Assembly (NCBI RefSeq): GCF_000745855.1
Contig: NZ_KN050768.1
Span: forward strand, 1-64,000
DNA length: 64,000 nucleotides
Source: Xenophilus azovorans DSM 13620
GTDB lineage: Bacteria > Pseudomonadota > Gammaproteobacteria > Burkholderiales > Burkholderiaceae_C
Direction of reading: 5' to 3'
Shown here: positions 46,436-58,104 of the stretch, piece by piece
How positions within the stretch are numbered: the stretch's first letter is position 1
Layout of the letters: each line of letters begins with the position of its first letter
The notes under the pieces: model-generated
The model's input: the letters and a program-made list of their open reading frames with translations, nothing else
Told to the model about the DNA's origin: nothing
Database searches by the model: none
Program-made: the position numbers and the translations under genes

Positions 46436-48022
46436 TCAGGATGCGGCGGCCGCCAGTTCGGGCCCGGCCGGGCCGCGGCGCCCGCCGGCCGGCGCCTCTT
46501 CCTGCGGCCCCTTGCGGATGGCCTTGAACATCAGCTTCATCTCGATGACCAGCAGGACCGTGTACAGCGCCACGAAGCCGATGATGGTGGCCAGCACCGT
46601 TCCCGCGCCGAGGCTGGAGACGGCCACCGCGGTGGGCAGCACGCCCTCGATCACCCACGGCTGGCGGCCGAACTCGGCCACGAACCAGCCGCACTCGATG
46701 GCGATCCACGGCAGCGGGATGGCCCACACCGCCACCTTGAGCAGCCAGCGGTGCGCATCCAGCCGGCGCCGCGCCGACAGCCAGAAGAAGACCGCCGTCA
46801 GCAGGATGAAGAACATCCCCAGGGCGACCATGATGCGGAAGGTCCAGTACAGCGGCGCCACCTGCGGCACCGTGTCCCACGCCGCCTTGGCGATCTGCTC
46901 CTGCGTGGCCTGCCGCGGATCGTCCACGTAGCGCTTGAGCAGCAGCGCGTAGCCCAGCATCGCGCCGTTGACCTCGAAGTCGGCGCGCGCCTGCACGGGC
47001 ACCTCGGCGTCGGTCTTCGCGGCGCGGATCTGCTGCAGCGCGTCGTAGGCCTTGAGTCCGTCGCGGATGTGGCCCTCGGCCCGCTTGACCAGATCCTCGA
47101 TGCCGGGGATCTCGGTGGTCAGCGAGCGCGTGCCGATCAGCCCCATCGCCCAGGGGATGTGCACCGCGAAGTGCGTCTCGCGCGCCTCCTGGTCGGGAAA
47201 GCCGAAGGCGGTGAAGGCGGCCGGCGCCGGTTCGGTCTTCCACATCGCCTCGATGGCGGCCAGCTTCATCTTCTGGTGTTCGGTGGAGAGGTAGCCGCTC
47301 TCGTCGCCCAGCACCACCACCGACAGCGCCGAGGCCAGCCCGAAGGAAGCGGCCACCGTCATCGAGCGCTTGGCGAGCTGCACGTGCCGCCCCTTGAGCA
47401 GATACCACGCCGCCACGCCCAGCACGAACAGCGCCGCGCACACGTAGCCGGCCGAGACGGTGTGCACGAACTTGGCCTGCGCCACCGGGTTGGTCAGCAC
47501 CGCGGCGAAGTCCGTCACTTCCATGCGCATGGTCTGCGGGTTGAACTGCGCGCCCACCGGGTTCTGCATCCAGCCGTTGGCGATCAGGATCCACAGCGCC
47601 GAGAAGTTGGAGCCCAGCGCCACGCACCAGGTGACGATCAGGTGCTTGAGCTTGGAGAGCTTGTCCCAGCCGAAGAAGAACAGGCCGACGAAGGTGGCCT
47701 CCAGGAAGAAGGCCATCAATCCCTCAATGGCCAGCGGCGCGCCGAACACGTCGCCCACGTAGTGGCTGTAGTAGCTCCAGTTCATGCCGAACTGGAACTC
47801 CATCACGATGCCGGTGGCCACGCCCATCGCGAAGTTGATGCCGAAGAGCACGCCCCAGAACTTGGTCATGTCGCGCCAGATGGGGCGTCCCGTCATCACG
47901 TAGACCGTCTCCATGATGGCGATCAGGATCGACAGGCCCAGCGTCAGGGGCACGAACAGGAAGTGGTACAGCGCCGTGAGCGCGAACTGCAATCGCGAGA
48001 GGGCGACGATGTCGAGGTCCAT
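46436..48022 (-). CDS. cydA: Cytochrome bd ubiquinol oxidase subunit I
   Basis: 528 residues. Haem ligands and Q-loop context are visible: LSRLQFALTALYHFLFVPLT (His of haem b595 near residue 18), the GRQPW motif in VAEFGRQPWVIEGVLPT, and the periplasmic quinol loop. It oxidises ubiquinol and reduces oxygen to water without proton pumping. It lies 42 bp after cydC in the operon. Confidence 0.97.
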   Translation of the reverse strand: MDLDIVALSRLQFALTALYHFLFVPLTLGLSILIAIMETVYVMTGRPIWRDMTKFWGVLFGINFAMGVATGIVMEFQFGMNWSYYSHYVGDVFGAPLAIEGLMAFFLEATFVGLFFFGWDKLSKLKHLIVTWCVALGSNFSALWILIANGWMQNPVGAQFNPQTMRMEVTDFAAVLTNPVAQAKFVHTVSAGYVCAALFVLGVAAWYLLKGRHVQLAKRSMTVAASFGLASALSVVVLGDESGYLSTEHQKMKLAAIEAMWKTEPAPAAFTAFGFPDQEARETHFAVHIPWAMGLIGTRSLTTEIPGIEDLVKRAEGHIRDGLKAYDALQQIRAAKTDAEVPVQARADFEVNGAMLGYALLLKRYVDDPRQATQEQIAKAAWDTVPQVAPLYWTFRIMVALGMFFILLTAVFFWLSARRRLDAHRWLLKVAVWAIPLPWIAIECGWFVAEFGRQPWVIEGVLPTAVAVSSLGAGTVLATIIGFVALYTVLLVIEMKLMFKAIRKGPQEEAPAGGRRGPAGPELAAAAS

Positions 48023-48064
48023 GGGGCTTGTTCCTTCTTGGCTTGCTCGGTGGTGGGGATTCGG

Positions 48065-49774
48065 TCAGTCGGCGCGCAGCCCGGCGAGCAGCGCGTCGAA
48101 GCCCGGCTCGCCGCGCCGCAGGGCGCTCGCGATGCGGCCGTGCTCGACACGCAGCAGCCGGTCGGCCAGCGCGGCCTCGCGGCGCAGGTGGGTGGCGATC
48201 AGCATCGTGCGGCCGCCGGTGCGCGACCCGGCGTCCAGGCGCGCCAGCACATCGCGCGCGGTGCGGGCGTCCAGCGCCTCGGTGCATTCGTCCAGCAGCC
48301 ACAGCGGCCGGCGCTGCAGCAGCAGCCGGGCCAGCGCCAGGCGCCGCGCCTGGCCGCCCGAGAGGCCCTGGCCGCCCTCGCCCAGCAGCGTGTCCAGGCC
48401 CTGCGGGAGGGCGCGCACGTCGCCGGCCAGGCCGGCAGCCGCCAGCACGGTGTCCAGTCGTGCGTCCGTGGCGTCGGGGTCGGCCAGCCGCAGGTTGTCC
48501 CGCAGGCTGTCCTGGAACAGGTCGATGCGCTGGGTGAGCCAGGCGGCCGCGGGCGCCTGGATGCGTCCGGCCTGCGGCGCCAGTTCGCCGGCGATGAGCG
48601 CCAGCAGCGTGGACTTGCCCGCGCCGCTCGCGCCGACAAGCGCGACACGCTCGCCCGGCTCGATGGCCAGCCAGGGCACGACGAAGGCCGCGTGCGCTTC
48701 GCCGTCGCGCACGCAGCGCACGTCGTGCAGCCGCACGGCGCCGGCATCGGCCGCCGACGGGCCGGCCTCCGCTGCACAGCCCGATGGCGCATCGCACTCG
48801 CTCAGGGCCGGCCCGAGGCGGCGTACCGCCAGCAGCGCGCGCCCGGCGTCCAGGGCGCCGCGGCGCAACGCGCCCAGCGGCTCCGGCGCCGCCAGCGCCA
48901 CCAGCAGCATCAGCGCCGCGACGGGCGCGCCGATGCGGCCCTGCTCCGCCAGCCACGCCGCGCCCAGCAGCACGCCGGCCAGCGTCAGCGCCGCCGCGGC
49001 GCCGTGGGCGAACAGCGCGCGCCCCTCGAGGCGCTGGAGCCGCGCGTCGTTCGCGGCGATGCGCGCGTCGCTCGCCGCGATCGCCCGGCACTGGGCCTGA
49101 AGCCTGCCGGCCATCGCCAGCTCGACACGGCCCGCCACCAGGTCGGCCGTGCGCGCGCGCAGCGTCTCCACGGCGGCCCCGCGCTGCGCCGCCGGACGCG
49201 CCGCGCGCCGGGCGAGCAGCCACGCGCTGCCCCACCCCACCGCCAGCAGCCAGGCGAACAGCCCCATCCCCAGCACGGCATCCTGCATGCCGACCACCGC
49301 GCCCGCCGCCAGCGCGGCGCCGAAGGTCGCGGCCGCGGGCACCAGCAGCCGCAGGTACAGCGTCTCCAGCGCATCGATGTCGGCCGTCAGGCGAAGCAAC
49401 AGGCGCGCCGGCCGCAGTTGCAGCAGCCGCGCCGCGCGCGGGCCGGACCAGGCACGGAACAGGCGCTCGCGCAGCGCGGCCAGCACACCCAGCGTGGCAT
49501 CGTGCGTGGCCAGCCGCTCGCCGTAGCGCGACAGCGTGCGGCCCAGCGCCAGCAAGCGGATGCCCGCGGAAGGCATGAACACGTCGAAGACCAGCGCCGT
49601 CGCCACCTGCGCGCCCGCCAGCGCGGTGGCCGTGATGAACCAGCCCGCCAGCCCCAGCAGCCCGATGCCCGCCAGCACCGTCAGCACGGCCAGCAGCAGG
49701 CCCAGCGCCAGGCCGCGGCCCTGCGCGGCGGCGAACAGCCGGGCCACGGCCCCGAGGCGCGCGGCGCTGCTCAT
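48065..49774 (-). CDS. cydC: Heterodimeric ABC exporter subunit CydC
   Basis: 569 residues. Six-helix exporter domain (1-310; GLLGLAGWFITATALAG, PSAGIRLLALGRTLSRYGER) and ATPase with Walker A GASGAGKST, signature LSGGQARRLALARLLL and Walker B LWLLDECTEALD. With CydD it exports cysteine/glutathione-type thiols needed to assemble cytochrome bd. It begins 61 bp after cydD, with repeat copy B in the gap. Confidence 0.94.
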   Translation of the reverse strand: MSSAARLGAVARLFAAAQGRGLALGLLLAVLTVLAGIGLLGLAGWFITATALAGAQVATALVFDVFMPSAGIRLLALGRTLSRYGERLATHDATLGVLAALRERLFRAWSGPRAARLLQLRPARLLLRLTADIDALETLYLRLLVPAAATFGAALAAGAVVGMQDAVLGMGLFAWLLAVGWGSAWLLARRAARPAAQRGAAVETLRARTADLVAGRVELAMAGRLQAQCRAIAASDARIAANDARLQRLEGRALFAHGAAAALTLAGVLLGAAWLAEQGRIGAPVAALMLLVALAAPEPLGALRRGALDAGRALLAVRRLGPALSECDAPSGCAAEAGPSAADAGAVRLHDVRCVRDGEAHAAFVVPWLAIEPGERVALVGASGAGKSTLLALIAGELAPQAGRIQAPAAAWLTQRIDLFQDSLRDNLRLADPDATDARLDTVLAAAGLAGDVRALPQGLDTLLGEGGQGLSGGQARRLALARLLLQRRPLWLLDECTEALDARTARDVLARLDAGSRTGGRTMLIATHLRREAALADRLLRVEHGRIASALRRGEPGFDALLAGLRAD

Positions 49775-49775
49775 T

Positions 49776-49836
49776 GGGTAGCCTCCGCACTTCGTGCTGC
49801 GGTGCGAGCCCCCTTCGGAACGGCCGGGCGTGGGCT
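49776..49836. repeat. Dispersed hairpin repeat, copy B
   Basis: The cydD-cydC gap carries agcctccgcacttcgt (49780-49795), whose reverse complement resembles the core of copy A at 21676-21693, plus gccccc (49808-49813) matching its C-run. The small hairpin gcac/gtgc lies inside. It is probably an intergenic repeat that entered the operon without blocking transcription. Confidence 0.45.
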
Positions 49837-51509
49837 CATGCCGCCTCCATCTGCGCGCCGGTCTCGTCCAGCCGCACCACGCGATGCATGCGCGCCGCCA
49901 GCGCCGGGTCGTGGGTGGCGACGATGAGCGTGCGGCCCCGGGCGAGTTGCAGCAGGGCCTCCGTCACCTGCGCGGCCGTGTCGCCGTCCAGGTGCGCCGT
50001 GGGCTCGTCGACCAGCAGCAGCCCGGCCTCGCGCTGCGCCGCCAGGCGGGCGAGCGCCAGCCGCACCATCTCGCCGCCGGACAGGCCCTGGCCGCCCTCG
50101 CCCAGCGACGCCGCCGGCCGCGCGGCCGCCAGTTCGCCCAGCCCGGCCAGATGCAGCGCCGCGTCGATGTCCCGCGCGCCGACGCCGGGCCTGCCCAGGG
50201 CCACGTTGTCGCGCAGCGAGCCGGCGAAGACGTGGGGCCGCTGGTCCATCCAGCCGATGCGCCGCCGCAGCGCATCGGCGCTGCCCGCATTCATCGCCGC
50301 CGCGCCGATGCGCACCTCGCCGGCCTGCGGTGCGAGCAGGCCGGCCAGCAGCGCCAGCAGGGTGCTCTTGCCGCCGCCGCTGGCGGCCACCAGCGCCACG
50401 TGCTCGCCCGGACGCACGTGCAGCGCGAAGCCGTCGAAGACGCCCGCGCGGCCCGGATGCGCGAAGCGCAGCCCGCGCACCTGCACGTCCAGCGGCCCGG
50501 CCGACGGCAGCGCGGCGGCCGCCTCCAGGGACGCATCCGACCCACCCGCGGACGCGGGCGCCAGCTGCCGCAGCCGGTCCATCGCCGCTTCGCCCGCGGC
50601 GCGGTCGTGCCAGACGGCCGCCAGGTCGCGCAGCGGCTCGAAGAAGGCCGGCGCCAGCAGCAGGACGAACAGCCCCTCGCCCAGGCTCAGCGTGCGCCCC
50701 CAGGCGCCGAAGCCGATCTGGCCGAGCAGATGGAAGCCGACGTACACGGCCACCATCGCCACGCCCAGCGCCGAGAACAGCTCCAGCACGGCCGACGACA
50801 GGAAGGCGATGCGCAGCACCGCCATCGTGCGCCGGCGCAGGTCCTGCGCAGCGGCATGCACCCGCTGCGCCGTCCGGCCGACGGCGCCCAGCGCGCGCAG
50901 CGTCGGCAGGCCGCGCAGCCGGTCGAGCAGGAAGCCGTTCATCCGGCCCAGCTCCGCCATCTGCGCGTCGCTCGCCGACCGGGCGCGCCAGCCGACGATG
51001 GCCATGAACAGGGGAATGAGCGGCGCGGCCACCAGCAGGATCAGCGCCGCCGCCCACGACCACCACAGCACCGCCAGCAGCAGCACCGGAGGCACCCAGA
51101 TCACCCGCAGGCGCACCGGCGCGAAACGCACGCGCCAGGGCAGCACCGCCTCGGCCTGCTCGGCCAGCGTGCTGGCCGCCTCGCCGGAAGCCGGTGCGTC
51201 CGGATCGGCCTGCGCCGGCCGCGCCGCCAGGGCTGCCGCCGCACCGGCGCGCAGGCCGGACAACTCGCGCCGCGCCGCCGTGAATGCCAGGCGCAGCCCC
51301 CATTTGTCGCAGGCGGCCCGCAGCAAACCCACCAGCGCCACGCCTGCCGCCGCGGGCAGCACCGCGGCCACGCCGCCGCCGTCCGCGATCCGCTGCACCG
51401 CCCAGGCCAGGAGCGCCGCCTGGGGCACCCAGAGCAGCGCCGCCAGGAGCTGGATCACGCCACCGGCCTGCGGCGGAGCAGTGTGCGGCTGCGGAGCAGT
51501 GGTCGGCAT
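49836..51509 (-). CDS. cydD: Heterodimeric ABC exporter subunit CydD
   Basis: 557 residues. Exporter membrane domain (1-310; APLIPLFMAIVGWRARSASD, GFLLDRLRGLPTLRALGA) and ATPase with Walker A AASGGGKST, signature LSGGEMVRLALARLA and Walker B LLLVDEPTAHLD. Partner of CydC. It is the first gene of cydDCABX. The start at 51509 lies 8 bp from a pair of overlapping palindromes that probably form the operator. Confidence 0.93.
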   Translation of the reverse strand: MPTTAPQPHTAPPQAGGVIQLLAALLWVPQAALLAWAVQRIADGGGVAAVLPAAAGVALVGLLRAACDKWGLRLAFTAARRELSGLRAGAAAALAARPAQADPDAPASGEAASTLAEQAEAVLPWRVRFAPVRLRVIWVPPVLLLAVLWWSWAAALILLVAAPLIPLFMAIVGWRARSASDAQMAELGRMNGFLLDRLRGLPTLRALGAVGRTAQRVHAAAQDLRRRTMAVLRIAFLSSAVLELFSALGVAMVAVYVGFHLLGQIGFGAWGRTLSLGEGLFVLLLAPAFFEPLRDLAAVWHDRAAGEAAMDRLRQLAPASAGGSDASLEAAAALPSAGPLDVQVRGLRFAHPGRAGVFDGFALHVRPGEHVALVAASGGGKSTLLALLAGLLAPQAGEVRIGAAAMNAGSADALRRRIGWMDQRPHVFAGSLRDNVALGRPGVGARDIDAALHLAGLGELAAARPAASLGEGGQGLSGGEMVRLALARLAAQREAGLLLVDEPTAHLDGDTAAQVTEALLQLARGRTLIVATHDPALAARMHRVVRLDETGAQMEAA

Positions 51510-51517
51510 CCGTAGGG

Positions 51518-51549
51518 TACTGAGTTTTCAGTAATTATTGAAATTACTG
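51518..51549 (-). promoter_or_regulatory. Overlapping palindromic operators of the cyd operon
   Basis: Two palindromes share sequence: tactga/tcagta around gttt (51518-51533) and cagtaatt/aattactg around attga (51529-51549). The patch is the most AT-rich in the region and lies just before cydD. ctgagttttcag within it (51520-51531) is matched at 40215-40226 before the GbsR-type gene. This is the expected layout for a dimeric MarR/GbsR-type repressor binding side by side. The rest of 51550-51688 shows nothing else. Confidence 0.65.
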
Positions 51550-51688
51550 CAATGATACGACCTCAATCAAGAAGCGGCCAGGCACATGGTTCATCATTTG
51601 GCAGCCGAGCGCCACCCCCGGGGCGCGGCCGGGCCGCCCCCGGCGCGACGGCGAGACCGCCCGCCGGCCGCTCGTGCAGGCGCGGGGC

Positions 51689-52780
51689 TCAGCGCGAGAT
51701 GCGCCCCTGCACCCCTTCGGCCAGCCAGTCCATCTTCAGGATCCGGCCGTCGTCCAGCGCCGCGCCGCGCGCGATGGCGACCCGGCCCTCGTTGTCGCGC
51801 ACGTCGGCGCCGGCGGCCGCAAAGGGCTTCAGGCGGCCGGCCGCGATGTCCTGCTGGCGTGCCAGCACCTCGCGGCGCACGGCCTCGGGCACCCTGGGGC
51901 CGAAGTCGCCCACGCGGATCATTCCTTCCTTGACGCCGCCCCAGGTGTCGGTGCTCTGCCAGCGGCCCTCCAGCACTGCACGGGCCCGCTCGGTGTCGTA
52001 GGTGCCCCACTGGTGGGTGATGGCCAGCAGCTGTGCATCGGGCGCCACCCGGCGCATGTCGGAGTGGTAGGCCACGGCCAGCCGGCCGCGCTCCTGCGCC
52101 GCCCGCATCACGGCGGTGGAGCCGGTGTGGAAGGCCAGCACGTCGGCGCCCTGGTCCATCAGGCGCATGGCGGCGTCGTGCTCCAGCGCGGGGTCGAACC
52201 AGGTGTTGAGCCACAGCACCTTCACCTGCGCCTGCGGATTGACCGAGCGCATGCCCAGCGTGAAGGCGTTGATGCCCTGCAGCACCTCGGGGATCGGGAA
52301 GCCCGCCACGTAGCCCGCCGTGCCCGACTTCGTCATCCGCCCGGCCGCGATGCCGGCCAGGTAGCGCCCCTCGTAGTAGCGCGCGTTGACGGTGGCCACG
52401 TTGGCGGCGCGCTGGTAGCCGGTGACGGACTCGAACTTCACCTCCGGAAACTCCCTGGCCACCTTCAGCGTCGGCTCCATGTAGCCGAAGCTGGGCGTGA
52501 AGATGAGCCGGTGGCCCTGGCGCGCGAGGTCGCGGATCACGCGCTCCGCGTCCGGCCCTTCGGCCACGTTCTCGACGTAGGTCGTCTGCACCCGGCCGGG
52601 CAGCGCCGCCTCGACGGCCCGGCGGCCCTGGTCGTGCTGGTGCACCCAGCCGGCGTCGCCCAGCGGCGTGACGTAGACGAAGCCGATCTTCAGCGGCGCG
52701 GCGGCGGGCTGCGCGGGACAGGCAAGGGGGGAAAGCAAAAGACAGGCAGCCGCGAACGCGGCAGCGAGGTTTTTGTACAT
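51689..52780 (-). CDS. BMP-family ABC transporter substrate-binding protein
   Basis: 363 residues. Signal peptide residues 1-24 (AFAAACLLLSPLACPAQ), then the BMP/PnrA fold: KIGFVYVTPLGDAGWVHQHDQG, with GYVAGFPIPEVLQGINAFTLG. BMP proteins bind purine nucleosides. A deaminase for adenine or adenosine lies directly upstream, so purine uptake is likely. No permease or ATPase genes are nearby. It resembles the second BMP protein at 63398, with IPEVL and INxFTLG in common. Confidence 0.9.
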   Translation of the reverse strand: MYKNLAAAFAAACLLLSPLACPAQPAAAPLKIGFVYVTPLGDAGWVHQHDQGRRAVEAALPGRVQTTYVENVAEGPDAERVIRDLARQGHRLIFTPSFGYMEPTLKVAREFPEVKFESVTGYQRAANVATVNARYYEGRYLAGIAAGRMTKSGTAGYVAGFPIPEVLQGINAFTLGMRSVNPQAQVKVLWLNTWFDPALEHDAAMRLMDQGADVLAFHTGSTAVMRAAQERGRLAVAYHSDMRRVAPDAQLLAITHQWGTYDTERARAVLEGRWQSTDTWGGVKEGMIRVGDFGPRVPEAVRREVLARQQDIAAGRLKPFAAAGADVRDNEGRVAIARGAALDDGRILKMDWLAEGVQGRISR

Positions 52781-52815
52781 GGTGTTCCTCTACATGGCCC
52801 CGGCGTGGATGAACG

Positions 52816-52849
52816 AAAAACGCGCTGCAGCCGGGACGCCTGCAGCGCG
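52816..52849 (-). terminator. Intrinsic terminator after the deaminase gene
   Basis: cgcgctgcag (52821-52830) pairs with ctgcagcgcg (52840-52849), a perfect 10-bp stem with a 9-base loop. On the minus strand five Ts follow (complement of 52816-52820). It separates the deaminase gene from the BMP gene, so the latter needs read-through or its own promoter. Confidence 0.85.
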
Positions 52850-52883
52850 AAGGGGGTGGATTGTAGAAGCCCTGGAACAGGCC

Positions 52884-54758
<1,875 letters not shown>

Positions 54759-54766
<8 letters not shown>

Positions 54767-55919
54767 CGAGCGGACTCACGGTCTCGGCGCCCCGCAGGGC
54801 CTCGGTGTGCTCGCCCAGGACGGGCAGGTCCGTGCGCAGGGGCACGGGCGCGCCGTCGATCCACACCGGGCAGCCGACCGTGCGCGTGCGGGTGGCGCCG
54901 GGCAGCTCGATGTCCTGCACCAGTTGCAGGTGCGCAGCCTGCGGGTCGCACAGCGCCTCGGCGTAGCCGTTGATCGCGGAGGCCGGCACGCCGGCCTTCT
55001 CGAAGGCCTGCAGCCAGTGGGCCGCATCGCCGGTGGCGAAGCGCGCTTCGAGCAGGACCTTGAGCGCGGCCTGGTTCTGCGCCCGCAGCGTGGGCGTCAG
55101 GAACCGGGGATCGTCCAGCAGTTGCGGGCTGTCCACGACCTCGCACACCGCCTGCCAGAGCCGGTTGTTGCCGGCCGCGATGGCGAACCAGCCGTCGCGC
55201 GCGCGAAAGGCCTCGTAGGGAGCGTTGCGCGGATGCGCCGACCCGAGCTTGCGCGGGTTGGTGCCGGTGCCGAAGTATTCGCTGGTCTGCAGCGCGGCAA
55301 TGGCCAGCGTCGTGCCGAACATGGGCACGTCGATGTGTCCGCCCGGGCCGCCCGCGGCCACGCGCGCCAGCATCGACGACACGGTGAACGCGCCGTAGAG
55401 ACCGGCGGCGAAGTCGGCGATCGGCACGCCGCACTTCACCGGCGCGCCGTCGGCCTCGCCCGTCACGCTCATCACGCCGGCGGCTGCCTGGATCGTGAGG
55501 TCGAAGCCGCCCTCGGCGGCGCGCGGGCCGGTCTGGCCGAAGGCGGAGATCGAGCAATAGACCAGCGAAGGCTTTCGCGGTTCGAACCAGTCCCATCCGA
55601 GACCGAGCCGCTGCATGACGCCGGGGCGGTTGTTCTCGACCAGCACGTCGGCTTCGAGCACCAGCGATCGCGCCAGCGCCAGGTCGGCCGGCGCCTTGAG
55701 GTCCAGCGCCACCGAGCGCTTGCCGCGGTTCAGCGACGCGAAGTTTTCGCTGTAGCCGCCCGACAGCGGCGGCCACTGCCGCAGCGAATCTCCCTCCCGC
55801 GGCTCGACCTTGACGACCTCGGCCCCGTAGTCCGACAGCAGCATGCCGCAGAACGGCCCTGCCGCGACCTGGCAGAACTCCACGACCTTGACGCCGGACA
55901 GGGGTAGCTGGGAACTCAT
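54759..55919 (-). CDS. CaiB/BaiF family (class III) CoA transferase
   Basis: 386 residues. The family opening GVKVVEFCQVAAGPFCGMLLSDYGAEVVKVE (residues 8-38), then ENNRPGVMQRLGLGWD and the catalytic Asp in GFDLTIQAAAGVM. It moves CoA between acids. Together with the separate two-subunit transferase in this operon it gives two CoA-transfer steps in one pathway. AAGGA lies before ATG 55919. Confidence 0.93.
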
Positions 55920-55944
55920 CGGAAATCCTTTTCTCGGGTGCGGT

Positions 55945-57345
55945 TCATTGCGGCGCGCGGCGCAGGCGGCCCACCCACCGGGCATCGGGCTGCCGGTGCA
56001 GGTCGCGCAGGGTCTCGAGGGCGGCCGCGGCATAGTCCGGGCCGAGGTGGGCGCAGTTGGTCTCGAACTTCTCGATCAGGTGCGCGAGAGACATCGGACG
56101 GTGCAGGCTCCCGTAGGCGTCGTCGACGCGGTCCTGCCACAGCAGCTCGTCGCCGGCGAAGAACTTCAGCGCCCCTGCCACGTGCTGCGGGAACACGGCC
56201 TCGAAGGACGGGTCGGTGGTGAACTCGACCTTCGAGGCCAGCGCGCGCGTCGCGTCGTCGCAGACGTAGTTCTCCCTGAAATCGGGCAGGAAGAGATGTC
56301 CGGTTCCCGGCTTCAGCAGCGCGCGGGCAATGCAGTACGGTGCGCTCATCAGGGCCATGAAGGGGTCGGCCGGTGCGATTTTCGTGGCCTTGGGCGTGAA
56401 CAGCGTGACGAAGCGCCCCGTGGCGCTGGCCTCGATGCGCGTGACGGCGCCGAGCCGCTGGCCGATGCCGGCGCGCGCGCGGTCGGCCATCTCCACCAGG
56501 GGGTGGATGATGTATTCGAGGGGATACCACTTGAACGACATCTCCTCGCACACCCAGGGCGTGTCCGCCTGCCGGCGCAGCGCCTCGGGCCGGTAGGTGT
56601 TGCCCGTGAATGCCTCGAAGAAGCCCTGGCCGGTTTCGAGCACCGAATCGGGCCCCGTGAAGCCCTCCTTCGCCAGCAGCGCCGCCGCGAGCCCGGCCTG
56701 CGCCGCCCAGCCGGCCTGCGTCCGCTTGGTGGAGTTGTCCCCGCGGGACACGGATGCCAGCCCGCCGGCGTAGCTGCAGGCAATGGCGATCGCCTGCGCG
56801 AAGCGCTCCTCGTCGAGCCGCGCGACCTTGGCGGCGGCCGCGGCCGCGGCGATGGTGCCGAGGATGGCGGTCGGAAAGAAGCCGCGGTTGCGCACGGCCG
56901 TGCCGTTCCACTCCGTCGAGCAGGCGGCCCAGCCGATGCGTCCACCGACCTCGTCGCCGGCCATCACCGCCTCGAGAAAGGTGCGGCCGTCGGCATCGAA
57001 GAGCTCGCAGGCCGCCATGGCGGCGGGAATGACGATGGTCGAGAAATGCGCCACCGAAGGCAGGTGCACGTCGTCGAAGTCGTATCCGTGGCCCAGCGTG
57101 GCGTTCATGAACGCCGCGCCGGCCGGCGTCAGCCGCTCGGCCCGGCCCACGACACTGCAGACCCCGTCGCCGGTGTTGACCTGCTGGGCGCGCAACGACG
57201 CGTCGGCGAATGCCTCGGGCGACGAGGCCGCCATGCAGCCCAAGGTGTCGAGGACCGTGATGTCCAGCGCCTTGCGCGTGTCGCTGCCGATGGCATCCAG
57301 CCCGCACGCCACCGCCATGCGGGCGAGATCGTGGTGATATGCCAT
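55945..57345 (-). CDS. MmgE/PrpD family protein
   Basis: 466 residues. MmgE/PrpD N-terminal all-helix domain (TVLDTLGCMAAS, NATLGHGYDFDDVH) and C-terminal smaller domain. Members include 2-methylcitrate dehydratase and other dehydratase/decarboxylase enzymes such as cis-aconitate decarboxylase. The reaction here is unknown. It starts 1 bp before the next gene's stop and is part of the catabolic operon. Confidence 0.9.
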   Translation of the reverse strand: MAYHHDLARMAVACGLDAIGSDTRKALDITVLDTLGCMAASSPEAFADASLRAQQVNTGDGVCSVVGRAERLTPAGAAFMNATLGHGYDFDDVHLPSVAHFSTIVIPAAMAACELFDADGRTFLEAVMAGDEVGGRIGWAACSTEWNGTAVRNRGFFPTAILGTIAAAAAAAKVARLDEERFAQAIAIACSYAGGLASVSRGDNSTKRTQAGWAAQAGLAAALLAKEGFTGPDSVLETGQGFFEAFTGNTYRPEALRRQADTPWVCEEMSFKWYPLEYIIHPLVEMADRARAGIGQRLGAVTRIEASATGRFVTLFTPKATKIAPADPFMALMSAPYCIARALLKPGTGHLFLPDFRENYVCDDATRALASKVEFTTDPSFEAVFPQHVAGALKFFAGDELLWQDRVDDAYGSLHRPMSLAHLIEKFETNCAHLGPDYAAAALETLRDLHRQPDARWVGRLRRAPQ

Positions 57346-57346
57346 G

Positions 57347-58090
57347 TCAGCCGGCCTCTGCCATGAACGCGCTGGCCGCGAAGTTGGGGTACACCTCCGC
57401 CACCTCGCGGCGGGCGAAGCCGCGCAGCAGCGCGAGTTCCTCGGTGGTGGGTTCCGGGGTGGTGGGCACATCGGCGGGACAGTCGAACTCGAAACCCGTG
57501 TGCTGCATCACCTCCTGCACGGTGTGGCCCGGATGCACGCTCTGCAGCGTGAAGCGGGCGTGCTGCCGGTCGAAGCTGAACACGCACAGGCCGGTGACCA
57601 GCGCCACCGGCCCGCCGGGGCGGAACACGCCTTCGGGCGATACGCCGGGCGCGCTGATGAAATCGACCTTCGGCACGAACACGCGCCGCGAATGCTCCTC
57701 GCGGAACAGGATGGTGCGCAGCCCGGTGTAGTACTGCAGCGCCGAGCCGAACGAGCCCGCGAAGCGCACCCGCGTGCGTGGATAGCCGTCGACGCCTACG
57801 AGGTTGATGTTGCCCTGCCCGTCGATCTGGCCGCCGCTGAAGAACTGGACGTCCACGCGTCCCTTGGCCGAGAAGTCGTACTGCTCGCGGATGCCGCCGG
57901 TGAACAGCTTGTTGAACTTGAAGCTGCCCAGGATCGACAGCGTGAAGTCGCCCTTGCGCCGCGCATGGACCGCCAGGGCGGCCGCGGCGGGGATGGGCGA
58001 GGTGTTGCCCACCCCGATGCTCCTGGCGTCGTGGCACAGCCGCGCGAGGACGGTGGCCAGGAGTTCCTGCTGTGTGTAGCGTGAAGACAT
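57347..58090 (-). CDS. CoA-transferase family subunit B
   Basis: 247 residues. Type I CoA-transferase beta-like fold: ARSIGVGNTSPIPAAAALAV, GGQIDGQGNINLVGVDG and VFRPGGPVALVTGLCVFSF. It lacks an obvious Glu-x-Gly catalytic motif (ENG-type). Together with subunit A, encoded 14 bp upstream, it could be a CoA transferase or an IpdAB-like hydrolase. The substrate is unknown. Confidence 0.85.
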   Translation of the reverse strand: MSSRYTQQELLATVLARLCHDARSIGVGNTSPIPAAAALAVHARRKGDFTLSILGSFKFNKLFTGGIREQYDFSAKGRVDVQFFSGGQIDGQGNINLVGVDGYPRTRVRFAGSFGSALQYYTGLRTILFREEHSRRVFVPKVDFISAPGVSPEGVFRPGGPVALVTGLCVFSFDRQHARFTLQSVHPGHTVQEVMQHTGFEFDCPADVPTTPEPTTEELALLRGFARREVAEVYPNFAASAFMAEAG

Positions 58091-58104
58091 GGGTTCCTGC
58101 CCCT

